From Salticus scenicus (Eukaryota > Arthropoda > Arachnida > Araneae > Salticidae), in assembly GCA_963930645.1 (NCBI GenBank), contig OZ005649.1, positions 76,119,626 through 76,183,625 on the forward strand: a stretch of 64,000 bases of DNA, read 5' to 3'. Position numbers and translations under genes: made by a program. The first letter of the stretch is position 1. Each line of letters starts with the position of its first letter. Below the pieces are notes generated by a model. It made no database searches. It saw only the letters and a list, made by a program, of their open reading frames with translations, and was not told the origin of the DNA. Positions 24,702 to 38,101 of the stretch are shown in pieces.

Positions 24702-26340
24702 GTATAATAAAGAATATACATATACATATATTCTCTGTTGAAAAAAAGTATATATATATCTATATATATATAACGATAATTTATGAAGTTAGTGATTTAC
24801 AAAAATATTTGTAAAATTATAAGTAATTTGTAACAGTTACTCAAATCGTAAGCATAATCTATACTAATCTACGTCAGGCTTCAACTGGAAATTGCTGGAA
24901 TTCTACTTTTGTTTGTTAACAATTTCTAACTTTTTCCACGAATGTTTAAGAGGAATTTTGAATATATTTAGTCTATCTGTATACTTCTCTGTCCTTCTGT
25001 AAATCCATCGTGTGATAACGTTGGTAAAGAACTTTAAATGTTAAAATATACAACGAATAAGTTCAGTTGGAAAGTGTTATAATCAGTGCGTTTCGCAGGA
25101 TTTTTCGACCTTTTTTTTTAATGCAGATAAATTATCACAGTATAAAACCCCTTCTCTTGTCGTTAAAGGTTGTATATTTTTAAAATGAATTTCTACAACA
25201 TTGTTTGCGTTTGATAAAAATAAAGCAAGATTCAGACACTTGTCGTTATTTTCACAATAAAAGCATTTTATTTTTTTTATTATTAAAGCTTTAAATTACA
25301 ATTTTGTTTTTCATTTTTCTATAATAAATATTGTACTAATAAGGTTCTGCAAATATTATTCCATCCAAAATTAGTTATTTTTAACTTATTTAATTATAGT
25401 AATCTTCTGTTAAACTGTTTATTAAAAAAAAATGATAATACTGGTTGTCAAAAATCGTAATAGTTAGAAGCTATATCGTGTTTAAAGGACGCACAAATCT
25501 CTCATTATTAATTAATTTTACATCTATCGGTGAAAGAAAAAGGAAAACTATTTTAATCAGAGCCAGTTAAAAAATAAAAAAATCATCTTTTAAAAGTAGT
25601 AAATCATATAACATTATTATATTTATTAATTTAATAATTTTTAATGTCTTACAAAACTAATAGAAAGTTATGAAATTTCACCTATGCATGACAAATATAA
25701 AATATAAGGCAATTATTTTATACCGAATGCAAATATCAAAAGTAATTGACAAAATTCTTACATTGGCAATTTTTCTTCAAAGTGCGTTTTCCATATCAAT
25801 GGAATTGTTCCTTTACACTACGGCAATATTTACATGTGTAGGTTGTATCGCAAGATAATCTGAGGCGTGCAATAAAGTGTTCTAACAAAAGAACTGATAA
25901 GTCCATCAAAATAACGAAGCAAAAGTATCCTGTCAGGAAAATATTTTATAGGCTAATTTTTCACTTGAAAATTATTTAAAAAAACTCGCGAGCATTGGTA
26001 TATGTAGCAAAGTTAAAAAAATATTCAGATTCAGAGTAAATAATAATAATAATAATATATCTTTTTTTATCTCTGCAAAATTATTTAATCATTATATATA
26101 TCTATATATATTGAAATACTCGTAACACTGGAACTAAAGATCGAGGATTAACAATTTGCAACACTAACGAAACGATAATCAAACTCTACAGCAAACTGAA
26201 ATTAAATTTAAGGAAATATATGAAAAAGTAATTCAAGAAAAGAAGCAAACGGCAAGACTTGTGATTTGCCTGTGGAGTTAAACATGTTTCACGCCGACCA
26301 ACTCCTCCTTCCAGCCGACCTGCTAATACGAGAAATAGCA
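23932..26340. other. AT-rich DNA, no recognisable gene; (TA)n at 24643-24700
   Basis: A perfect TA run of about 28 units, further TA tracts near 24750 and 26090, and TAA runs near 26040 are present. No coding sequence or RNA gene was recognised. Confidence 0.55.
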
Positions 26341-26346
26341 ACAAAA

Positions 26347-26450
26347 TACAGTAGTACCTTCAAATAAGGGACACCCATGGGACCGGATATTTTGTCCATT
26401 AAATAGAGGTGTCCCTTATTCAGAGGTATGAATATTAGTATACATGGTAT
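26347..26450 (+). mobile_element. Possible pogo/Tigger-type terminal fragment
   Basis: It begins TACAGTAGTACCTTCAAATA, then AGGGACACC, and contains the inverted partner GGTGTCCCTTATTCAGAGG. From memory, CAGTA-ACCTC...GGGACACC is the style of Tigger/pogo ends. No transposase and no second end were found. Confidence 0.4.
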
Positions 26451-26819
26451 GTAATAAGTACAAAACTTTGAATACACGCCATTGTATGGTGTTTATTCGA
26501 AGTTTTGGGGAAATGTATATAACCACAAAAACATTAGTTGTCTAAAATCTGGCAGAAATAGTGCTCACAGCATGTTGTATTAATGGCATTTTGGCGTGAA
26601 ATTTCTGTCATATTACGGTCTACAGGATACATAAAAAAATATGTATATGTATATAGTAAATAACGCGACGATAAGTACTATGTATAGTGCGTAAAGTGTT
26701 GTTTATGTATAATTGCGATTTAAATATAAAAGTCTGCTTTGATATTTTTCGATACTCTTCGTTTCAATACTGTCATCCAGTATGTCCCCCAATTGTAGTT
26801 CACGGGTAAATTGCTGTTG

Positions 26820-27033
26820 CAGGCACCAGAGATAACGACACGAGTGGGTGAAGTGTCTTCCGAAGAGAAAGAGGACCCAAAGCTAAGTTTTTGAGAAAGT
26901 TCAATGTATTTTATTTTTCATTTCTATTTGTAAATCGGTATAAAAGTGATGATTCTTTTTCTTTGATTTTCTTTTTTTTTGTTTTTTAATTCATTTAAAT
27001 ATAGTGACCAGCAAAGCGGGCAAAGCTAGCTAG
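26820..27033 (+). mobile_element. Helitron 3'-end fragment
   Basis: It ends TATAGTGACCAGCAAAGCGG, then GCAAAGCTAGCTAG-T, matching the termini at 34016 (minus) and 57084 (minus). It is followed by a T28 run. The 5' end was not located. Confidence 0.5.
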
Positions 27034-27064
<31 letters not shown>

Positions 27065-27121
27065 AATGTTTAAGCAAAAAATTAATAAACTGAATCGGGG
27101 AACTCTTTTCAACAGCTTGCT

Positions 27122-27150
27122 TGTGAGTAACTTCCTGGAAGTTACTCACA
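27122..27150. repeat. 29-bp near-perfect palindrome
   Basis: TGTGAGTAACTTCC and its exact complement flank a single central T. A short duplicated CTTGCTTG/ATTGCTTG sits on either side. Confidence 0.9.
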
Positions 27151-27289
27151 TTGCTTGTAAACAGGTAATATATAATTTACTTTAAGTGTCAGAACTTAGT
27201 TTATAAACTCGTTGAATTATATTTAAATATAAATATATATATATATATTTCCAAAAACAGAAAAGTGTAGATTGGACGAAAAATCTAAA

Positions 27290-27690
27290 AGTTTTATTAA
27301 GTTATCTCTTTTATCATAAATTCTATAAATTAGTTTTTCATCTTTGATTTCTAAATTAATATCTAAATAGTCGACATTAATAGGATTACAAGAAGGAGCT
27401 TTAATTTTTAAGTGTCTGGATAAAAGCTCAAGCTTACTGTGTAATCTATTCCATTAAGTTTAACGAGCAAAAATTTGTCAATTTATCTAAGACATTTTAT
27501 ATTTTTATTTGAAATTTGATTTGTTTCATTCATATATAAGTAAATATCAGCTGAAACTGAACTACAGTTCCCCCCACCCCTTTTGGTACACCAGGAATCT
27601 ATCTGTAAATATATTTTCACAATCATATATATAATTTTCTTGGACAAAATTAAATAACTACAAGAACTCATTTTTATCAAAATTTAATGT
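27290..27690 (-). pseudogene. Reverse-transcriptase fragment (tentatively Penelope-like)
   Basis: In shifting frames on the minus strand one reads QIDSWCTKRGGGNCSSVSAD followed by IYLYMNE, then, in another frame, NVDYLDINLEIKDEKLIY followed by RIYDKRD. The first resembles the 'Q..GvpmG.ncsp..AdlfLy' motif and the second the 'vsyLDl.i.i.dgkl.tklYdKrDdf' segment of Penelope-like or related reverse transcriptases, as I remember them. Several stops and frameshifts and loss of the YxDD region show it is dead. Class assignment is uncertain. Confidence 0.55.
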
Positions 27691-27699
27691 GCTATACGT

Positions 27700-29138
27700 C
27701 TCAAAAAATAAAATAAAATAAAATAAAATAAAATAAATAAAATATAAGCCTCTTAACTTTGTTGATTAGATCTGATTAATTAATACGATTATACAAATCT
27801 TCAAAATCATAAACAAATAATTCAGACGCATCCCTTAAACATTTTAAATTATCAGTCAGTTCATAATATTTTTTAGCATAAAAGTATTGTTATTTTTTAA
27901 AACTATATTAAACATGTTACTTAATTTATTCAATAACGTAATTTTTACTTTATGATGTCTATCGCAGTTGCCAGCATTTTAATTCATTGCGGAGCAATTT
28001 TAGCCCCCCTTTCTTTCGTACCACTTTATTTTTAGAATAACATTCTCAATACATAACTAAGATAAAATAACAAATTATTTCTCTTAAAACAAAAGTGACA
28101 TGGAATAACGGCAGGTCTAAAAATGCTCTGGAATAAATTAAAGTGTTGACAACTCTGTATGCATATATATCATGAATAAAAAGAATTATAATGAAATTTT
28201 AAAATTACTCATTTTAACTAATGTCGAAGATTTTGCGTTTAAGAACTGGAATTCAATAATAAATTTCATTTTTATAATTGATTAATAGGCATTACACGAA
28301 TTTAAATTACAAATTCAAAACTTTTAGAAACTGTTAGATTTTTTTTTTTTTTTTTTTTTTTTAATTATTAAAAAATGTTGTACAATCGATACTTAGAGTC
28401 ACCTAGACGTGAGAGATGATTAATTTTTTTTTTTTTAAACCGCAAATAATTATATTCTTGCAATATTTTTTATTTCTATATGAAGTCAATACGGTAAATA
28501 TTGGTATATTTTTGTTGGAAACACTGTGCTTACATCACTTTTCTTTCTTTTTTGTTTTTCAATTGTTTTCACGTTATTCAACTGATATCGTGTATTAGCA
28601 TCAGCAAATACTCTGAACAAAAAAATTCTAAATCTCCAAAGTGCAAGTACACATATTTTCGTTATTATATGTAATAAATTAATTCATAAGCTATAAAATA
28701 AATGTCTTTTTGAAAAGTAACTACTCCAGGCTTGAATCCTCACTTTGATCCACACGCGAAAAACCCGGTACGCGTTTGCAAGATTGATTCATCTTCAGCT
28801 CTTGTACTCTGGAAAGAAGAATTTAATACTTCTCCAGCCCTGCACATTTGGAAAACACGAGTACTTTCTTTTCACAAATTAATAAAATTATAATAATAAA
28901 AAACAATATAGTCATATAATTATGTAATAAAATATTTTAATTAAAAGAAAAAATATTGTGTTCCTTTAGCCTAGATATCACATAAAAAAGGCAAAATTAT
29001 TATTATTATTATTTTCCTGTATATGTATGTGTTTGTAAACAAGTGATGGAAATTGACGAGATATCTCGACAGAAACTTAAAATTTTAGTTTATGCACATC
29101 AAGTGCAGATTATAATCCTCAATTTTAGAATTGGTATA

Positions 29139-29191
<53 letters not shown>

Positions 29192-32100
29192 AAACCATTC
29201 ATAATCAAACTTTAAATTTTAAAACTGTAATTATTATTATTTTTTTTCTTTTTGGTGAAATTTAATTACATACCTTGAGAAAAGTACAATGAATTGAGCA
29301 AAGTTGAAAAAAGCAATACTGATAAGATAAAACTGCTGACTCTTTGCGCAGAAACGAAAAAAACCTTTGAATAAAAAATCAAATGATTTCATGAAACATG
29401 TAGATAATATATGTATATATATCGTTTGGAATACAGCAGATATATTTTAAATTTACTATTTCAAAATTAAATAATTTTTATTTCAATTAAAAATAAATAA
29501 ATAAATAAACAAATAAATAAAATAAAAACTTTATTGAAGGTTTCATTTTGTAAATACAGTTTTAGTAAAAAATTTATACATGGTTTTACAATTTTGTTCA
29601 TATTTTGTTTACATGATTATTTTTAACAATCAATCATTCAACGTCTTTTGAAATATCCTGAAGCAATGAGCATTCTATAAAACGCATATTTGATGATTTA
29701 TAAATTCAAGTATTCCTGGTAAAGGACATGTGTCAATTCATTCCATTTTTAAATAATGCATTTATATATTGTACAAATAGGAAAATTAATTCGCATTTAA
29801 CATTGTAATATTTATTGTTTTAATCTCTTTTATAATAACAGGAATTCAAATAATATCCTAAATTTAAACCTATACTTTAAAATTTTAGACTTTTGATTAG
29901 CTTGAATGACAATATTAAATTATATTTTAACTAATATATTTTGAACAGGTTAAAATATTTTATTTTTGAATTCATATATTTCAAGCAGTAAAGATCTTCT
30001 GAATCGCTTGGGAGTGTATTAAAATAAATGAAAATGGCTGAAAGAATTGAATTGCTAAAAAAAAGTATTCGCAACTAATGAAACTTAAAAGCAATTGCTG
30101 CACTAATTCTACTCGCGTAACTAAATTTTTACCAAAAGTTCAAAATCAATGATTAATTATTTGAAAGATTATTATTGTTCATTTTTTTTAAATTAATCAT
30201 AACTACTTACAGATTTCTTACATTCTTTTGTTACAAATTTATTATATTCAACATTAGTCTTTCTGTGTATTTTTCTCAGAACTATATGCAATGTCACAGA
30301 GAAGTTGTAAATTAATTCTTGTAACACAAAATTTTTATATTTCTCATACGTGTTTTATAAATGAGATTTAAAAAAATATATATTCAAAATATGTGTACAC
30401 CCAAACATACATTTATGACGATTTTCTTCTTGAATGTCTAAATATTATTCCTAAAGTAAGTATAAATATGAGCGATAAAACTTGTTTATCTTCGCAGCCA
30501 AAATTAAAATTTCTGATTATTAAGAATTACAGTAATATTTTAATGTTTTTAAAATATAAAAGAATATTAAGTATCTAAATGATAATTACATTAAAATGTC
30601 TTTTATATGCAATATTTTAAACTTAAAACGGATTTGTTTTATCGTATAAAGTCTCAAAGTAAAATAATTGCAGTGTACATGTTGAAAGTTATTATTAATA
30701 ATTAAAAAACACTTTCTTTATTCCATGAGATTAGAAGGTATAACCTTTGCCTTTTCCAGTATTTAAATATTTAACGCAATAATAAAGAACAATTATTTAT
30801 TACTCGTAACTTTTTTTGTCCAATCAGAAATTACCATTTGGTTAAATTTGATATTTTATGATTATTTGATATTTGGTTAATATTTAGTTAAATTTGATAT
30901 TCCATTTAATTGATATTCCATTTAATTAAATATATATATATATATTATATAGTTTATTTACAAATGTATTTTAGACTTTCTGCCAAACTAACGTTTCCTT
31001 AAATGCCAAGTTATTTCTAAGAACTTCCAGTGACATCTACACCTCTAATCCCAAACACGTATTTACTCATGAAATGCATTAAGACTTCTTTTACTGTTTT
31101 GTGTGATGTTTCAATTCTCATGTGTAATACTTTAAGAACTAACTTCTAAGAAACTAATCAACATAGGCAAGATGGATTAATTTCCCTCGAGGAAAATATT
31201 ACTTAGAATTTACTTTTTAAAGAAACACATTTAATGACATGACTGAAATTTACTAAATTCAAACAATAATTTGATAACAAAACTTTTACTTTTATGTACG
31301 TATCATTAGATGTAAATTGTTTGTCCCTTTTTGATTAACTCTCGTATAATATACAGAGTAATCCAAAAATCACAGAAAAAATAATGTTATACTATTCAAA
31401 ATGTATTGAACATAACACTATGCAGTATTCACTGAAATAGACAGAAAGACATCGGATTTTTTTAGGTAGTAAAATATTTATTATCAAATTAGTTTTGTAC
31501 CATTTTGCACCAAATTTGTAACGGTAGTACAAATATTTCTAATTTATTTTGGTGTTACACAAAACTGGTCTACAAAAACTTTCGACGAAGTTTTTACCCA
31601 GATTTTAACTAATAGTTCTCCTGGTCCAAAAATAAAATTTCGAAAAGCATCTAGCCCTTTAAATAGTGATCAAACAAATTTAATAAGAGGAATTTCCGAA
31701 GGTTTTCTGTATACGGTTTTATTGTAAATTGTTATAAGAAATGATACGTTTTAATTCAGATAATTTGTTTTTAATTTTAGGTAAATATTTTTTATGAATA
31801 GACGGTTTAAGTTTTCGTCGTTATAAAACAATAAAGGTCTTATAGTTTTTTTCTATAACAAATATTGCTATATCTGTTAACAATTGCTTCTTTATTGTTT
31901 ATATCTTTTTCTTCATTCTTGGTTAGCATAAATAATGAGAAATGTTATTAATGCAACAAATAACTGAATAATATAGAATGATTAAACTAAAATAGAATAG
32001 AATATAAGTAGATTTTTATTTACAAATGGTTCTTACTACATTAAAACTAAGAAAGAATAAAAGAAGTTGATAAAATTGATAATTCTAAAGTTTTAAAATT

Positions 32101-33335
32101 TAGTTGAATTGTAAGATTTATAAGCTTAAAATTCTTAAACGAATGATTTATCACCTAATTGTCAAATAAACCAGCGTTGTGAAAGAAACTGTAAGAAAAG
32201 TTACATTCAAACTACATATAAGTGATAATGTGCTTTAGTTAGTCAAATTTTCTTAAATTAGTAAATTTATTAGATATATTATTTACCAGGTAAATTTTAA
32301 TTTTTTATAATTTTTTCAATTAATCATAACTCATGCGATTACATATCCCAGTGTGAAAACACATTTAATAATTAATATAAGGTAGGACATTACCTTTATA
32401 AAATCTGCTTAGCTGCGATTGGCTCATAATTAAATTATTACAATTGATTAGGAGTCGGATAAAATACTTATCGATTTTCACGCTTTATCAAATATCAAGT
32501 TAAATGATAAGATGATGTTTAAGATTATGGGTTATTTTAAACTCCTTATTATCATACTTAAAATAATATTTTGGTTATTAAAAATGCTCATTTAAATAAT
32601 TAAAATAAAATAACGTAGTTGAATTTCAAAAAAAAGTGTGCAAACTAATTAGAAATGACGTCAAATATTAGTTGTAAGAAACTTCTGAAAACTTGAATAA
32701 CTCAAAACTTTCAAAAAGTTTTAAATTACGCGGAAGCTGTATAATTATCGCGTCATATCTCAATCAATCAAGATATTAGAACTTCCATCGCTCTTTATTT
32801 CAACTTTAAAATAAATTACAAAAGAGTTTTTGGATACTCATTTGTATTTTATATTTTCGAATATTTAATCACCGGGAAAAATATTACATTAAACAAAAGT
32901 ATTTTTCATTTTCTATCAAATGTTGCATAAGTTTCTCTTGAAATTTTCTTTTTCATAAAAAAAATTATCTATTTTTTATTGAAGGTTATATTTTTGTTTT
33001 AAAGTCTATTACAAACACACTCACAAATATACACATATTTTTTCAAGAAATTCGTTAATGCATAATAATACGCACATCTTAAAGAAAGCGTATAAACACT
33101 TTTTTATCGATAAGGGGAAGGTAGCCTAAATTGATCCTAGCAGCAAAACGATCCACATATGTTTTCTTCCAAACAGGTAGCGCTATACACCGGGTAACAT
33201 ATAAACTAGTTGTACGAAGTCAAGAAGAAGCAATAGCGGTATTCAAGCGAATGCAGTGTTACGCGTCTGAATAGAATTCTTTGAAAAAGTGAGTTTTATA
33301 AAATCTGTTATACGTTAATCACTAACTTTTCTATT
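27700..33335. other. Long AT-rich stretch, no recognisable gene
   Basis: It contains AAAAT repeats (27700-27745), a T-run (28338-28362), (TA)n at 29141-29188, AAAT runs near 29490 and TA at 30930-30945. A degenerate TACAGAGTAATCCAAAAATC at 31351 recalls mariner-type ends. Open frames do not exceed chance and carry no motif I recognise. Confidence 0.5.
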
Positions 33336-33339
33336 TATA

Positions 33340-33680
33340 CAGGGTGTTTCAAAACTCATGGGCAAAAATTTAAGGGGTGGTAGAAAACATCTAAATAAGC
33401 CATTTTCACCATACAATGCATGGGCGGAGAGCAAGCGGTGACCACTAGAGGGCACTGTAATGGAAAGTATGAAACGCGCGTTTTCTTACACATGGTCATT
33501 TCTACCGTGGATTTCAGCAGACATGGCGTCATATAGTAATTAGGAAAAGGCGGACATGCATTTTATGTATGGTCTGGCGAATGGGTATGCTCTGGAAGCC
33601 GCAAGACTGTACAGATAGCGTTTCCCGAGAAGACACGTGCCAGACCGAAAAATATCACGACAGCCTTTGTAATTTTGTTA
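33340..33680 (+). mobile_element. 5' fragment of a mariner-like transposon (DUF4817-type HTH)
   Basis: The end CAGGGTGTTTCAAAACTCAT is followed by 190 bp of leader and then an ATG at 33533. The frame reads MASYSN-stop-EKADMHFMYGLANGYALEAA, then RLYR-stop-RFPRRHVPDRK. The pattern 'a.M...YG...gna..AarLY..rfP.rr.P' is typical of the N-terminal helix-turn-helix (DUF4817) of these transposases. Two in-frame stops and loss of the rest show a dead fragment. Confidence 0.7.
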
Positions 33681-34015
33681 TGTTTTTCGGCGTCATCCAG
33701 TAATAAGACCTAACTGGATGGCAATGCTGTCGGGTAAAATGATCCATTATCTTAATAGTTTTGGATTCATTATATGAATCGTTATGAATCCATTATTTAG
33801 ATCGTGGCGGAAATAGGCATTATTTAATATTTCTGACTTTATTGTGGGTCTGTTACTATAACTATTATTTATTTATTTATTTATCATAATTTCCGAATAT
33901 TCCATTTTCTTGTTTACCTTACTTTTTAAGTTATTTGAGACATTTTTATATATTTTTTATTTTAAAAAATAAATTATGTATGCTATCTGATTGTAAAGCT
34001 TATTTTATTTTATTA

Positions 34016-35042
34016 CTAACAGGCTACGCCAGCTTCGCTGGTCACTATATTTAAAAGAATTTTCAAAAGAATTGGATCAGTATTTATTTTTTACATCACA
34101 TTAGAAATATAAACTTAATAAAAAAAAAATAATAATTTATACATAAATAAATAAATAAATAAATAAACATTGAATTTGCTCTAGATCTTGCTTCGCGTAC
34201 CCGCTGCCTACGGCAGCTCATTTTTCCGCCCGTGCTGCATCGGGGGGTCCAGGTTCCCACTGTCTGCAAAAAGGTCTTTCCCGGGCACTTCAATCTGGGG
34301 ATTTATCGACGACATGTGGACCTTCTATTATTTAAGAACTACAATTTTGAAGAAAACTGTATCTCAGCATCTATTATATATTTTAGTTTTTGAACCATGT
34401 GTTTTATAGCCCCAGTTATTTACACTATATTACGATTTGATTCCGACCAGTGCAATAAAATAAAATAAAAAAGTAGATTTTCTTTGAAAAGGAATTAAAT
34501 ACATGAAAAACAAATAATTTTAATCAGCTTAATCCTTTTCCACTATATACTACCATTTTCCCCCAATAAATATTATAAATTAAAAGAAAAAAAAAGATTT
34601 TTATTTTAAAGGAATTAATTTAAAACGAAAAAAGTTGTTATACTATAAAAATTACACATAAACATAACAATTTATTTATATTGTATTACCATTTGATTTT
34701 CAATAAATATTATAATAAAAAAAAATAGCCTTCAAATGAATGTATTAAATAAAAAATAAATAGTAAAATAACCGTTGCTAAGATACGCAGACGATTACAA
34801 TCAAAAAATTTAATTTATGAAAAATGAAGCATTAAAGTCAATATTTACAATCGAAAATACATCAATTTAAAAAATTCAAATTCGAAATTCGAAAAACTCT
34901 CGATGAGGTGCACACCTGCAGGGTCCCAAGTAAATATATGTCAAATTTGGAAGCTCTGTGATCAATAGTGTGAGCACCAGAGCGCAGACAGACACACACA
35001 AACAGAGACTCACACACAGGCACTTCTCTTTATTTATATAGA
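34016..35042 (-). mobile_element. Non-autonomous Helitron (~1.03 kb)
   Basis: On the minus strand it begins A-TCTATATAAATAAAGAGAAG followed by a GTGTGTGAGTCTCTG-type tract, a classic Helitron 5' end. It ends GACCAGCGAAGCTGGCGTAG, then CCTGTTAG-T. The terminal base pattern TTAG differs by one from CTAG. GC-richer blocks (CCGCTGCCTACGGCAG) near the 3' end recur at 22385 and 37050. There is no Rep/helicase coding; open frames here are incidental. Confidence 0.7.
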
Positions 35043-35384
35043 TGTAATATCATAATTACTTTTATATCCTTTATTTTGCTGTTAAAAATCAATTTACAAT
35101 TATTTTTAGAAGAAAAATCATTTTGTCCTTTGGTGAGGGTAAAATGATTCGTTCGACCCTTTTTCAGAATTTTTTTTTTTTTTTCATTACTCAGTTTAAG
35201 TTTCAAATGTTATTAAAGTATGTTTATAATGCAAAATACAGTGTAGAACACTCTAGCAAAAGGCTAATGTTTTATTTAAACAGTTATGTTGTTTTACATA
35301 AATTTTTCTCTTAAGAGGATTATTTTAGGACATTTTCCCCTACTACAAATACATAATTATCTATCCTTTGATTACACTGCTAGG

Positions 35385-35945
35385 CATGAAAATTGCCCAT
35401 AACACCATTCTGGAAAATTCTTATGTAAAATGACCTCTTGAATCCTAATATTACGTCCATTTTGACCTATCTCCCACCATTTTTTAGGGACGGCCCCCTA
35501 TTTTTACCACATTTCAGTAATTTTATAGCTATAAATATAATTTTTTGAGTATCGAAGGATTATTTTAAATGTTAAATATCTCCGGAGGGGCTACAGAGAT
35601 GAAAAATTATAAAAAATCAACATTTGCGGCAAGGAGAAAATTTAGGGGGTAGATTTGCCACTGAAATTATATATTACTAACATTTCTTATATTGTTTCAA
35701 TCTATTATTAATGTTACTTATTAAATATTATATATATATATATATATTAAGTGTTAAATTAGTTCTTTTTCATTCTCCAAATAAAATTCATGGCTATAAA
35801 ATTTCCTAACAGTGATAAAAATTGGGTGAGGGATAAGTGTTCCGAGAAAACAGTGGGTGACTGAACAAAATGATAGTCATATTTGGATTCAGGAGGTCAT
35901 TTTAAATAAGAATCAGCAAAAATGGTATCAGAGGTCGATTTTTCT
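35385..35945. repeat. Inverted-repeat segment
   Basis: On the minus strand of 35395-35450, GGATTCAAGAGGTCATTTTA is followed by CATAAGAAT; it matches 35885 onward on the plus strand (GGATTCAGGAGGTCATTTTA, then AATAAGAAT). The pair is about 430 bp apart. It is possibly a degenerate inverted-repeat transposon; no coding was seen. Confidence 0.4.
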
Positions 35946-36051
35946 TTTCTCTTTTTTTTTTTTTTTTTTTTTTTCGCAGTGTTATTTCAAATGAAATATA
36001 ATCAGATAATTTGTTTTAATACATGCTAATTATTTTATTAATTGAGTAATA

Positions 36052-37247
36052 TCTCTGCTTCAAAATGTATAAAAATAACTCAGGTGAAATGCAAGTTGGG
36101 AGCCATCGTAGAAGCCAAACATTTGCCATGTTTGTGTGTCGTTGTGTCTATATGTCTGTAACGCTACATTTGTCCGGGTATCACGTAGAAATGGCTGAAC
36201 GGAATTCAAGAGGAATTGACAGGAATTCGCAAGAATTTATATTTTTACCCAACTTAAAATTATATCTATCACGTTTTGCGAAATTCCTTTCCGTACCCCC
36301 ACCCATGGGGAGCAGAGGGCAAAAACACGTTAGTAAGCATAACTCAGCTTCAAATTACTTCAGCGTGAAGAAATTGCGCATGACGAAACTAAAGTACAAA
36401 TAAAATATTACCTGATTATATGATCGATTCTGGAATTTTCGATTTTTAAGGGGAGAGAGGTGGGAGTTGATTTTTGGCGGGAAATTTCGCTAATTTCGGA
36501 ATTTTAAGGAAAAATGGTACAAAGATGTCGAAAACAGCCATGCGTTTTCTGCAGCATATTTCCAAAAACATTTTTTTTTTCTCTTTTTAAAGGAGTGAGG
36601 ACTATTAGTCTCAATCTGCGGATATCTACGATACCAGTTTTACGATAGTTGGACATTTATCGAAATCTAAAATTTATCGAAAATATAATTGAATAATTTG
36701 AAAAAAAAGAAAAAAAAAAAGAAACGTTCTCCGTCCTAAAATAAATTCTGCTTTTGCCAGAATTTCATTTTTTTTTTTTTTGAAAGTAAAAGAAAAGAAA
36801 AGAAATGTGTTGGCAGCACGCTCTCTAATTTTTTTTTTTTTTTTTTTTTTCAAAAACAGCCTCCTTTCTTTGGGTGGGATGGGAGGCAAAAAACGTGTTT
36901 TTACGTTTGAATTTGCTTGAAATTATCTCAGAAACGCGAATTTGGGTGTCTGGGTGTTAATTAAGTGTACGCGTATTATCACTTTGGTGGGATTTCGCGA
37001 GACTCGTTCTCGCTGAAGAAGGGGAGTAAAAAAGCGAGTGAGTTGCTGCCGAAGGCAGTGGGGACTCGCCGAACTCACGATAAGAGCAGGGAACCTCTAC
37101 CGAACACATTAGTAACATTAACTGAAGTTTCAACAGATTTCACTGTTTTTTTTTTTTTTTTTTTTTTTAAGATTTTATTAATAATGATATGGAATTTTAA
37201 GAATTCATTTAAATACAATGTCCATAGAAGCGGTCAAAACCTGCTAG
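36052..37247 (+). mobile_element. Non-autonomous Helitron (~1.2 kb) with a nested element
   Basis: It begins A-TCTCTGCTTCAAAATGTATA and contains the GTGTCTATATGTCTGTAACG-type 5' block. It ends ACAATGTCCATAGAAGCGGT, then CAAAACCTGCTAG-T. The block CTGCCGAAGGCAGTGGGG is shared with other Helitron fragments here. A short inverted-repeat element is inserted at about 36588-36770. The 112-codon open frame near the start has no recognisable motif and is probably incidental. Confidence 0.6.
36588..36770 (+). mobile_element. Short inverted-repeat element (copy 1)
   Basis: GAGGACTATTAGTCTCAATC at one end and TTCTCCGTCCTAAAATAAAT plus the hairpin AAATTCTGCTTTTGCCAGAA at the other match the element at 58751-58950 in opposite orientation. 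The shared interior includes TAGTTGGACATTTATCGAAA. Confidence 0.55.
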
Positions 37248-38100
37248 TTATATAACATTTTTCAATGTAGATTTCAACAAAACACTTGTGAAAATGTTTT
37301 GATTACAGAATTTTTTATTTATTTTTTATTTATTTTTTATTTTTTATATTTTATCTATTTATTTTGTTATATAACTCCGTTCTACTTTGTACTTTGATAA
37401 CACTTTAAAATATAAAATTATATATATTTGAAAAAGATTTCACTATATATATATATATATGCATTACAGCACTGGACAGTCTACTAAAAAATATTTTAGA
37501 ATAATATGCCTATGAAATGAAGTGATAATATTTTTATATTCCTTAATTTATACTTTTTTATCATAGAAAACACTTAACAAAATTTCAATTAGAATATAAA
37601 ATAAATTAGCATAATTTTATAAAGAATAGCCTGTATGATTTTCTTAAAATAAGAAATAATATGCGAACATTACATTTTCCTATTACTATTCACTAAGAAC
37701 AATGTCTATGTAATTAAAATAGCATTTATTTGTAAAAGCTCTTTTATTGCGGAATGGCGTTTAAATTTCTGAAAATGACAGACATTTTGAAAGACTCGCT
37801 AATTTCTATGCAGTATCAGTCCTTTATTCAAACTATTGTAATAGTACAAATTTGTCAATCCTGGGTTATTGTATCCCTTTTAGAAGAAGAAATAATGAAA
37901 GGTAAATAAATTAGTTACTATGTGATTGAATTTATGTCATTTGTATTAAAATGTAAATCTATTTATTTTATTAGTACAATTGTCATTTTTTTATACAACA
38001 AATGGAAATCGATTTTCACTTCAATTTCTTGAAGTAACAAAGAGTATTTCTCTATTTGATTCTTCTTAAAATTATACTGGTGCATATATCTATATCATCT
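37248..38100. other. No recognisable gene
   Basis: ATTTTTT repeats (37310-37360), a TA run (37445-37460) and unremarkable AT-rich sequence are present. Confidence 0.55.
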
Positions 38101-38101
38101 A

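Noticed and set aside
36065..36403. 112-codon open frame on the plus strand
   Set aside because: It lies in the 5' region of a non-autonomous Helitron and shows no recognisable domain.
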